This document shows, one piece after another, positions 28,017 through 33,900 of a stretch of 43,444 nucleotides of DNA. The stretch lies in the NCBI GenBank assembly GCA_003216895.1, contig QCID01000009.1:1-43444 (forward strand), given 5' to 3'. The notes under the pieces were generated by a model. That model was given only the letters and a program-made list of their open reading frames with translations, was not told where the DNA came from and did not search any database. The DNA is from Prochlorococcus sp. AG-402-K04 (GTDB lineage Bacteria; Cyanobacteriota; Cyanobacteriia; PCC-6307; Cyanobiaceae). Position 1 is the first letter of the stretch. Each line of letters opens with the position of its first letter. The translations under genes were made by a program, and so were the position numbers.

Positions 28017-28196
28017 ATGAATAAATTAAATAGTTTCAAAGATTCTTCTTTTGAAAGCAGATATAGTAGTGAAGAAAATCACAAAGAGAATGAAAGTAAT
28101 GATCAACAAGAAAAAGTTCTATGTAATCATTGTGGAAGAACCTCTAGTAACGGAATAAGATGTTTAGGTATTTGTGTGGCAGATAATGATTATTGA
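28017..28196 (+). CDS. Small Cys-rich (zinc-ribbon-like) protein, 59 aa
   Basis: This small reading frame starts at ATG 28017 and ends at TGA 28194-28196. The N-terminal 33 residues are polar and charged with many Ser, Glu and Asn. The C-terminal part, VLCNHCGRTSSNGIRCLGICVADNDY, has CxxC at residues 36-39 and CxxxC at 49-53, a pattern able to bind one zinc ion. I believe similar short proteins ending in a NGIRCxGxCVADxDY-type tail occur in other picocyanobacteria, but this has not been checked. It is divergent from the aldo/keto reductase and convergent with the 143-aa gene. The function is unknown. Confidence 0.65.
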   Translation: MNKLNSFKDSSFESRYSSEENHKENESNDQQEKVLCNHCGRTSSNGIRCLGICVADNDY

Positions 28197-28269
28197 TTCA
28201 AAATTTATCTATTCAGATTCAAATCATTAAAATAGATTATTAATATGTAGTATTAATCTGTATTTAATA

Positions 28270-28701
28270 CTATTCAATTACATCAATAATCCCTTCCGTT
28301 ATATATCTTGCCATTTTCGTAATATGCTTTCTTATTTCACCTTCTCTTATATTCCACTTGTTTGACAATTCCTTTACTTTTTTATTTTCTTTAATGTACT
28401 CAATCATTTTATTTGCTAAATATACAGGTAATTCTTGTTGATTTTTCGAAGATAAAGTTTCCCATCTTTCTTTATCGATGAGTCCAATTTCTTGGAGATC
28501 TTTTGTATTTGTAAAATTAAATAATTCTGTAATACCTATATAGAGATAAAGAGAACCTAATTCATCAAGAAAACTTTTCGATTTATTGCCATTTTTGAAT
28601 TCATTAATTTTTTCATCGAGTAAAGATATTTGTTCAGATTCACCTTCCTTTATTGAATTTAATAATTTATAAAAAGAACTGAATTCAATTTGATCAGACA
28701 C
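28270..28701 (-). CDS. Protein of unknown function, 143 aa
   Basis: No family is recognised. The protein is mostly helical and rich in Lys, Glu, Asn and Ile, which fits the high AT content here. It reads as a helical N-terminal part (SSFYKLLNSIKEGE, SLLDEKINEFKNGN) and a C-terminal part, NKMIEYIKENKKVKELSNKWNI with REGEIRKHITKMARYI after it, that resembles a helix-turn-helix pair. The start is GTG at 28701, giving MSDQIEFSSF; no ATG is available nearby. It sits at the edge of the accessory region next to tRNA-Cys and may be cargo of an older insertion. DNA binding is only a guess. Confidence 0.6.
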   Translation of the reverse strand: MSDQIEFSSFYKLLNSIKEGESEQISLLDEKINEFKNGNKSKSFLDELGSLYLYIGITELFNFTNTKDLQEIGLIDKERWETLSSKNQQELPVYLANKMIEYIKENKKVKELSNKWNIREGEIRKHITKMARYITEGIIDVIE

Positions 28702-28750
28702 TGCTCTTATTGCTTAATATGATTAATAATAATTCATTAATAATATTTCT

Positions 28751-28855
28751 ATGATGATCCCTCTATTTAATTGTAATGAAAAAAAACCTTCACAACCTGG
28801 TCAAAAAATATTCAATCAAGTAGTGAAAATAAGATGTAAAAATTTGTCACCCTGA
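28751..28855 (+). CDS. Possible 34-aa peptide
   Basis: A short open frame starts with tandem ATGs at 28751 and 28754 and ends with TGA at 28853-28855. It encodes MMIPLFNCNEKKPSQPGQ followed by a basic tail ending NLSP. It could be a chance frame or the remains of a longer gene. No ribosome-binding site and no recognisable domain are seen. Confidence 0.2.
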   Translation: MMIPLFNCNEKKPSQPGQKIFNQVVKIRCKNLSP

Positions 28856-28965
28856 TTACTTACAAGCTTTTTGCTAGTGGTTCTTTTAGAGGCTAACTTT
28901 AGAATGGACATATGATCAATAAATTGATCTTGTCCTAAAATCAATTTGTTGATTTCTAAACCTTC
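28856..28965. other. Non-coding AT-rich stretch with two adjacent palindromes
   Basis: Two perfect 7-bp inverted repeats lie side by side: GATCAAT-AA-ATTGATC at 28914-28929 and AAATCAA-TTTG-TTGATTT at 28938-28955. They share the ATCAA/TTGAT core. They end 10 bp before the 102-bp repeat described below. No gene is seen here. Confidence 0.45.
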
Positions 28966-29067
28966 TTGAAACTTGCTACTCACTACACATGGAGCATTGT
29001 GCTAGAAGGTTTCCTCAGGAAAATCAAATAAATCATAATCAAGACTGTACCCAGATTCGAACTGGGG
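28966..29067 (+). repeat. Left copy of a 102-bp gapless direct repeat containing a tRNA-Cys T-arm
   Basis: This segment aligns without gaps to 29963-30064. The first 38 bases differ at four positions. The middle 45 bases are about half identical. The last 19 bases (29049-29067, ACCCAGATTCGAACTGGGG) are identical and correspond to the T-arm of tRNA-Cys read on the minus strand. Overall identity is about 75% by hand count. The acceptor stem sequence is not conserved in this copy, so it is a tRNA 3'-end relic and not a working tRNA. Confidence 0.85.
29049..29067 (-). pseudogene. tRNA-Cys 3'-fragment (T-arm only)
   Basis: The minus strand reads CCCCAGTTCGAATCTGGGT, identical to the T-arm of the intact tRNA-Cys at 30039-30109. 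Neither an acceptor stem nor an anticodon arm can be drawn around it. Such displaced T-arm copies are the usual distal footprint of integrative elements that use a tRNA 3' end as target. Confidence 0.75.
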
Positions 29068-29372
29068 CAAGGTTTCTTAGATTGTTTCTATCACTAGGGT
29101 CTGAGTAACTAAGTTGGTTTATTTTCCTACCGCTTTCCTACTAAATGATTTCCAATTCCGGTAGTATTTTTTTTATCCGAGTGATGGTGGGAGGAAAATA
29201 ATAGAAGATATAAGAATCCTGTAATCTATTATCTGACTGATTTTTTCTTGAGAGTGGAAAAGATAACTGACCCTCAAAAGATCGATGAACTTTATCGGTT
29301 TGCAAGGGGAAGGAAATTGCGTTTCAGGATTTTCTATTTTTATTTGAATTAACTTACTTTGTTTTTATACCT
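29068..29372. other. Gene-free stretch inside the tRNA-Cys element
   Basis: About 305 bp without a supportable gene. It contains the left 16-mer repeat at 29126-29141. Frames are short and interrupted on both strands. It probably represents decayed left-end DNA of the element. Confidence 0.5.
29126..29141 (+). repeat. Left copy of the 16-mer CCTACCGCTTTCCTAC
   Basis: Identical to 29935-29950 and in the same orientation. Counting the two bases before it, the site contains TTTCCTAC twice (29123-29130 and 29134-29141) with an 11-bp period, about one helical turn. This suits a protein-binding iteron such as a recombinase arm site. Function is inferred. Confidence 0.7.
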
Positions 29373-29812
29373 TTGTTTTGTGTGATTTTAGTATATTTAT
29401 TTTATAGATTAGTTGACGTATTAGTTGTGAGAAAAAAAGTTAAGGAATTTGAGAATTCTAGGGGTTATATATATAACTACTCTCTTATTAATGTTTTAAA
29501 ACTATTCATTTTAAAAGGAGATATATTAAAATTTATTAGATTTAAACCAGATAAGGATTAAGTGTTTGAAGGCGATATTGTCGTTTTTAAAAAACTCAAT
29601 GCTTTGGTAGTAAAAAAATATATAAAGTATTCGATGACGGATTATTTGTTCAAGGTAATCATCCCAAAGATGCATTTTATAGTAGAACTTATGGTCTTGT
29701 GAGACTTGAAGAAGTGAAATATCTTGTGAAAGACGTAATTGATGTCCGGCAAGGATTAGATGGTAGATATTCTTTCTTTAATAAAACCGCCGAATTTAAA
29801 GTGTACTCATAG
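29373..29812 (+). pseudogene. Broken S26 signal-peptidase-like gene (in-frame stop plus -1 frame change at an A7 run)
   Basis: The first frame (29373-29561) encodes MFCVILVYLFYRLVDVLV, a hydrophobic N-terminal segment, and ends KGDILKFIRFKPDKD before a TAA at 29559. The same frame continues as VFEGDIVVFKKLNALVVKK. At A7 (29612-29618) the coding sense moves to the -1 frame and reads KIYKVFDDGLFVQGNHPKD, then AFYSRTYGLVRLEEVKYLV, ending at TAG 29810. GDIVVF, VKK and GNHPxxxxxSRTYGLV resemble the beta-strand, catalytic-Lys region and G(D/N)NPxxSxDSRxFGxV box of S26 peptidases such as the NiSOD-maturation protease. The catalytic Ser-Met segment is not recognisable. It is most likely a pseudogene. 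Confidence 0.5.
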
Positions 29813-29934
29813 AACTTATGATTTTATACCAGAAAGTTTTTATTTAGAATCCTTTAGATTAAAGAGAGACTGAATTAGGTGACGTGAGCAGGAAAATTGC
29901 GATAATTTGACCAAGGTGAATTAAAACTGACTTA

Positions 29935-29950
29935 CCTACCGCTTTCCTAC
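29935..29950 (+). repeat. Right copy of the 16-mer CCTACCGCTTTCCTAC
   Basis: Identical to the left copy at 29126-29141, same orientation. It extends to CCTACCGCTTTCCTACCGC, again an 11-bp-spaced tandem. It lies 12 bp before the right copy of the 102-bp repeat. Confidence 0.7.
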
Positions 29951-29962
29951 CGCTAGAACTTT

Positions 29963-30064
29963 TTGAAACTTGCCACTCGCTACACATGGAGCATAGTACT
30001 GGGAAGGGTTCTCAAGAAATTAAAGCGTAAACTTGTAAAGGCGGCACCCAGATTCGAACTGGGG
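29963..30064 (+). repeat. Right copy of the 102-bp direct repeat, running into tRNA-Cys
   Basis: Gapless partner of 28966-29067. The last 26 bases lie inside the functional tRNA-Cys gene, including its T-arm (30046-30064). The first 38 bases match the left copy at 34 positions. Read from 29963, most of the differences fall at third codon positions, which hints that the block may once have been coding. Confidence 0.85.
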
Positions 30065-30109
30065 ATAAAGGATTTGCAATCCTCTGCCTTACCACTTGGC
30101 CATGCCGCC
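30039..30109 (-). tRNA. tRNA-Cys (anticodon GCA)
   Basis: The minus strand folds into a complete cloverleaf with acceptor GGCGGCA/TGCCGCC, anticodon loop containing TTGCAAA (anticodon GCA), T-arm CCCAG TTCGAAT CTGGG and the U73 discriminator typical of tRNA-Cys. The CCA end is not encoded. Its antisense strand stays open and reads APRFELGIKDLQSSALPLGHAA, a peptide that often appears in wrongly extended gene models. The gene is divergent from the following LpxB-like gene and is the apparent target of the neighbouring element. Confidence 0.96.
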
Positions 30110-30166
30110 GAAAATGACATTTTCATTTCCAATTCAAATCGTATCAGTCAAACCGAACAAAATCTT

Positions 30167-31387
30167 TTGTTTCTTTGTAATGGACATGGAGAAGACACGA
30201 TTGCTTGCAAGGTTATAGAAGCTCTTCATGAAATTAATCCAGCTATCTCCTTTGAAGTTCTCCCGATGGTTGGAAATGGGAAAGCATTTTCAACGCTTGT
30301 AAAAGATGGGTGGCTTGCCAAGATTGGTACCTCAACATTTTTGCCAAGCGGGGGCTTTAGTAATCAGAGTTTTAGTGGCTTGGTTTTAGATTTAAAAGCT
30401 GGATTATTGGTAAGTCTCTGGAGGCAATGGACTTTGATTCATAGATCAGCTAAGGCAGGAAGAAGTATCGTTGCAGTTGGAGATTTATTACCTCTTCTTT
30501 TTGCATGGGCTAGTGGGGCAAATTATTTTTTTATTGGCACTCCAAAAAGTGATTACACATGGGCGAGTGGCCCAAGATCCGCTTTGAGTGATTATTACCA
30601 TCGCTTGAAAGGAACTGAGTGGGATCCATGGGAATATTTGTTGATGCGATCTTTTCGTTGCAGGATGGTTGCTGTAAGAGACAAAATCACTGCTAGAGGT
30701 TTGAGGAACCATGGTGTAAAGGCACTATCGCCAGGAAATCCAATGATGGATGGAATTTCTAAGAGAGAATGTCCTAATGATTTTAAAAAATATAGACGTT
30801 TGATTTTGTTATGTGGAAGTCGTTTACCTGAGGCGTATCAGAATTTTAAAAAACTTCTAATTGCAATCGAGCTTATTCAAATTTCATCTTCTATAGCAGT
30901 GTTTGTGCCTTTAAGTTCTTCTTCAATGAGAAAAAACATAGAATTGATATTGATTGACTCAGGTTTTAAACCTACTGATGACTCAAAAGGGAACCAAGGG
31001 ATTTCGGAAGCATGGAGAAAAAACTCGTTACTTATCTTGATTGGCTTTAATCAATTTTCTTGTTGGGCTAAGTGGGGAGAAGTAGGAGTGGCTAATGCAG
31101 GTACAGCTACAGAACAGTTAGTAGGTTTAGGTATCCCATGCGTGTCCTTGCCAGGTAAGGGCCATCAATTTAATTTTAATTTTGCTAGGCGTCAAAGTCG
31201 TTTATTAGGTGGAGCGGTAGGTATCGCTAAGGGGTATGAAACTCTCGCAAAACAAGTGGGGTTTTTACTGAATTCTGATTTTGATCGAGAAATTATTGGC
31301 TTACGAGGGTCTAAAAGAATGGGTTCCGAGGGTGGAAGTCATTCTATAGCCCTTAGTATTTCGACTCACTTGTCCAAGGGTTTATAG
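30167..31387 (+). CDS. Lipid-A-disaccharide-synthase-related protein
   Basis: This protein resembles the cyanobacterial family related to LpxB (glycosyltransferase fold) whose own function is unsettled. It opens with LLFLCNGHGEDTIACKVIEAL, the family's N-terminal nucleotide-sugar-fold signature. VAVGDLLPLLFAWASG, VRDKITARGLRNHGVKALSPGNPMMDG, and a C-terminal GVANAGTATEQLVGLGIPCVSLPGKGHQFN block follow. The frame is open from 29963, but that would translate the antisense of tRNA-Cys and is rejected. No in-frame ATG precedes the GHGED motif. TTG 30167 is my tentative start (406 aa); ATT 30119 and ATC 30143 are other options. The N-terminus is therefore uncertain. Confidence 0.82.
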   Translation: MFLCNGHGEDTIACKVIEALHEINPAISFEVLPMVGNGKAFSTLVKDGWLAKIGTSTFLPSGGFSNQSFSGLVLDLKAGLLVSLWRQWTLIHRSAKAGRSIVAVGDLLPLLFAWASGANYFFIGTPKSDYTWASGPRSALSDYYHRLKGTEWDPWEYLLMRSFRCRMVAVRDKITARGLRNHGVKALSPGNPMMDGISKRECPNDFKKYRRLILLCGSRLPEAYQNFKKLLIAIELIQISSSIAVFVPLSSSSMRKNIELILIDSGFKPTDDSKGNQGISEAWRKNSLLILIGFNQFSCWAKWGEVGVANAGTATEQLVGLGIPCVSLPGKGHQFNFNFARRQSRLLGGAVGIAKGYETLAKQVGFLLNSDFDREIIGLRGSKRMGSEGGSHSIALSISTHLSKGL

Positions 31388-31445
31388 TAGCGGTGTAATC
31401 TAGTAGGAAATTTTTTATGAAGATTTTCTTTTCAAGCTTCTACAT

Positions 31446-31715
31446 ATGCCACTAATAGAAGATCATGATTATCTTAAAATTTGTGCTCAGTTAGCATCTT
31501 CTTTGAGTATTAGTATTTCAGCTGCTCGACGAAAAGTAGAGGTCGCGGCAGCAAAAGAAGGAAAAAAAGATTTGCAATCGAGAAAAGAAATTGCTCAAAA
31601 GATTTTTGAGAAAACTTTAAATGAGGAAAAAAAACAAAGTATATCGGCCTCTGCATCTTTTGATCAATTATTAAAGGCTCTAAAAGAAGAGGAGAATTTT
31701 ATGCTTGAAGATTAA
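31446..31715 (+). CDS. Small helical protein of unknown function, 89 aa
   Basis: The protein is alpha-helical and charged. It starts MPLIEDHDYLKICAQLASSL and continues SISISAARRKVEVAAAKEGKKD and KEIAQKIFEKTLNEEKK, with an acidic C-terminus (KALKEEENFMLED). The first 30 residues resemble a helix-turn-helix-like or lipid-associating amphipathic segment, but I cannot assign a family. It lies 58 bp after the LpxB-like gene on the same strand and 21 bp before the converging RNase D-like gene. Size and codon use suggest it is real. Confidence 0.65.
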   Translation: MPLIEDHDYLKICAQLASSLSISISAARRKVEVAAAKEGKKDLQSRKEIAQKIFEKTLNEEKKQSISASASFDQLLKALKEEENFMLED

Positions 31716-31736
31716 TAGATCTATAAGTTGAAAAAA

Positions 31737-32381
31737 TTAATGATCAAAAATATTTGTAAATCTTCTTCTATCAAGCTCGGACAAAATTGGTACACATTGG
31801 AAACATTTTTGTGCTAATTCCCATCTTTCCTCACGTTTCAACATTTCTTCAAGTTTGCGTTTTGCTCCTAGTAAATATCTAACATCATTAGCTGCATAGA
31901 TAAGTTGTTTTTGAGTTAAATCGCCAACTTTCCCCCAATCACTGCTTTGTGCTTGTTTATCTAATTCCACTCCAACAGTTTCCATAACTACTTCTTTCAA
32001 TCCATGCCTTGGACTGTATGTTCTACCTATTTTACTTGCGATTTTTGTACAAAAAATTGGATTAACATCAATATTTAGATTACTTGCTAAGGCGGCTACA
32101 TCAAATCTTGCAAAATGAAAGATTTTTTCAATTGTTTGTTTCTCAAGAATAGATTTTAAGTGTGGTGCTGAATGTTGATTTGGTTCTATACGAATACAAA
32201 TCACATTATCCAATTCATCACATATTTGTATTAAACATAGCCTGTCTCTACCATGAATTAATCCCATGGCTTCCGTATCAACTGCTAAAGCTATAGATGA
32301 GCTTAAAGCAATTTCAGTTTCATTATCTATGTCTTTATCAAAGATCTTGAAAGTCGAGGGTTCATCAAGTTTTTTTGGCAT
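31737..32381 (-). CDS. Ribonuclease D-like 3'-5' exonuclease
   Basis: This is a DEDD-family exonuclease domain acting on RNA 3' ends, probably in tRNA or small-RNA trimming. Motif I is LAVDTEAMGL (DxE, about residues 33-42), motif II is FHFARFDVAALASNL with the conserved Asp, and motif III is YAANDVRYLL with Tyr and Asp. The length of 214 residues covers only the exonuclease domain. The HRDC domains of E. coli RNase D are absent, as is common in short cyanobacterial homologues. The start at ATG 32381 gives MPKKLDEPSTF. Confidence 0.88.
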   Translation of the reverse strand: MPKKLDEPSTFKIFDKDIDNETEIALSSSIALAVDTEAMGLIHGRDRLCLIQICDELDNVICIRIEPNQHSAPHLKSILEKQTIEKIFHFARFDVAALASNLNIDVNPIFCTKIASKIGRTYSPRHGLKEVVMETVGVELDKQAQSSDWGKVGDLTQKQLIYAANDVRYLLGAKRKLEEMLKREERWELAQKCFQCVPILSELDRRRFTNIFDH

Positions 32382-32566
32382 AACAAATATAATGGGAATT
32401 CAATAGATCAGTAATTTCTGTATGGTCTAATTCTAATACCTCAAATGATGAAAAATATTTAGTCAATTCAACAATTATATCTTTTCAAATATCTTTTAAC
32501 TTTTTTAGCTCACTTTTGTAGCTATGTTTTCCAGAACAATTAAAATTAAATGGATCTGATTTTTAG

Positions 32567-33124
32567 ATGCATTCTGCATTCTCCTCAACTTTATTTCTGA
32601 CTATCCTATTGGCGATAGGGTTAGGGTTTTTTCTGCGAGCTGCAAGTAAGGACCGTACAACAGTTGTAGATGTTCAGTCTCCTTTGCCTCCTCTAGAAGT
32701 TTTGAAAGGAATTAGTTTTTGGTTGGAAGAGCGTGGTTGGAAAAAAAATGGAGGAAATGTTGAAGAAAAACTGTTGATCTTTAATGGGAATGTTGCTGCT
32801 AGTACTTTTTTAACGATCTTTTTATCTTGCCTCGGTGGAGTTGGTTCAGCCTGTTTAGGTCTGGTTTTGATTCAGCTTTACCCTGCTTTGGACTGGTGGC
32901 CTTTGCTAATGGCAGCAATTGGTGCCCCTTTGGCTGGAATTATTTATCGTATTAAATCTAATAGAGAGGAATTTTTGGAGGTCAAGTTATTAAGTTCGGA
33001 TTTATCTGAGATCAGTATTTTACGAATCAAAGCTCATCGTGATGAGCTGATAGCAATTCAGGTGGAATTGTCTGAAAGTCTTGAGCTTAGTAGTGAAAAC
33101 TCTTTACTTTCTTCTCCTATTTAA
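32567..33124 (+). CDS. Cofactor assembly of complex C subunit B (CCB1-like, DUF3529)
   Basis: This membrane protein resembles the cyanobacterial counterparts of CCB1, which help attach the covalent heme c(i) of cytochrome b6 in the b6f complex. The 185-residue protein has an N-terminal transmembrane helix (LFLTILLAIGLGFFLRAASKD) and the RAASKDRTTVVDVQS signature. A soluble loop comes next, followed by two closely spaced transmembrane helices at about residues 80-125 and a soluble C-terminal beta domain ending ILRIKAHRDELIAIQ. I recall the KDRTxxV and AHRDELIxxQ patterns from DUF3529 proteins, but have not searched. The next gene begins 12 bp downstream. Confidence 0.78.
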   Translation: MHSAFSSTLFLTILLAIGLGFFLRAASKDRTTVVDVQSPLPPLEVLKGISFWLEERGWKKNGGNVEEKLLIFNGNVAASTFLTIFLSCLGGVGSACLGLVLIQLYPALDWWPLLMAAIGAPLAGIIYRIKSNREEFLEVKLLSSDLSEISILRIKAHRDELIAIQVELSESLELSSENSLLSSPI

Positions 33125-33136
33125 CTAGTATTTGTT

Positions 33137-33889
33137 GTGGGAAATAAAGTATCAAATACTTTAAAATTAATAGTATTTTTTCTTATTTTCTATGCTTTTT
33201 CTCAACTTTACTACACGAGAAATTTTAACTTTATTGAAGATTTTGAACTAATTATTGGTGAAGCTTCAAATATTCCTGCAACTTGGGTTGGCAGTAAAGA
33301 TGTTGATAAAAATATCCCTATTTTAATATTAGCTGGCCATGCAGATTCTCAGGGTTTGGCTGGTGCTGGTACACCTGGCGAAGCTGTTGATAGGTTTGGT
33401 TTAAATCCAATGCATCCTGAAATTAGTGATGAACTTTTTTGGAATTTAAAATTACAAGAATCAATAGTTAAACTTGGCAAAAAGAAAGGTTTAAATATTA
33501 GATCTTATGACCCAGGGATAAGAAATATAGATGATCCCAATGATCCAAGGACGAATTGGTCAGTAGGGAGAAGATTCGCAAAACGTGGTGGGTATGCTAT
33601 TGAGATTCATTTTGATGCATATGGTAAGTATGGAATTGGTTCAGGTTTGATCCCTCCTTTCTCTGACCCCCCAAATAAAATAGACGAGTCAATCGCAAGA
33701 ACATTTGGACGGTTTCCTGTTTCATTTAGAGGAGGTTTAGGTGCTCCAAGAAGGCAAATAAGGATTCTTGAAATCGGGAAATTAGAAGGTTTGCTAGAAA
33801 AAAATCTCAGAAATCTAAAAACTAGGCAAAAAACTATAAACCTTCTTGCAAATGAAATAGTTCAGGCTTTTTTAAATGGAATAATCTAG
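33137..33889 (+). CDS. Amidase_3-like protein with N-terminal signal anchor
   Basis: The protein has an N-terminal hydrophobic segment (LKLIVFFLIFYAFSQLYYT, residues 9-27), suggesting a periplasmic location with a membrane anchor or signal peptide. The rest contains ILILAGHADSQGLAGAG, which resembles the first metal-binding His of N-acetylmuramoyl-L-alanine amidases. A segment GYAIEIHFDAYG resembles their later SIHxNA motif. Between them is a long insertion with DPGIRNIDDPNDPRTNW. A role in peptidoglycan hydrolysis is inferred and the middle metal ligand is not clear. The start is GTG 33137; no nearby ATG fits. It lies 12 bp after the CCB1-like gene. The length is 250 residues. Confidence 0.65.
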   Translation: MGNKVSNTLKLIVFFLIFYAFSQLYYTRNFNFIEDFELIIGEASNIPATWVGSKDVDKNIPILILAGHADSQGLAGAGTPGEAVDRFGLNPMHPEISDELFWNLKLQESIVKLGKKKGLNIRSYDPGIRNIDDPNDPRTNWSVGRRFAKRGGYAIEIHFDAYGKYGIGSGLIPPFSDPPNKIDESIARTFGRFPVSFRGGLGAPRRQIRILEIGKLEGLLEKNLRNLKTRQKTINLLANEIVQAFLNGII

Positions 33890-33900
33890 AAGTGCAGTAT

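Larger units (their letters stand above)
29049..30064. mobile_element. Remnant of a small integrative element at the 3' end of tRNA-Cys
   Basis: About 1 kb is bounded by two identical 19-bp tRNA T-arm sequences in direct orientation, the right one being part of the intact tRNA-Cys. Just inside each boundary lies a copy of the 16-mer CCTACCGCTTTCCTAC. The interior has lower coding content than its surroundings and holds only a broken S26-like gene. No integrase gene is visible. The layout (tRNA 3' end, att-like duplication, internal repeats near each end, decayed cargo) matches tRNA-targeted integrative elements. The small non-autonomous type found in Prochlorococcus islands is the closest known parallel. 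The boundaries are inferred. Confidence 0.6.

Noticed and set aside
28856-30038. CRISPR array or tandem repeats near tRNA-Cys
   Set aside because: The repeats are two dispersed copies with no regular spacers and no cas genes; they fit an integrative-element footprint instead.
29963-30166. N-terminal extension of the LpxB-like protein starting MKLATRYTWSIVLGR
   Set aside because: It would translate the antisense of tRNA-Cys and the element's repeat. The peptide APRFELGxKDLQSSALPLGHAA is a known artefact of tRNA antisense reading.
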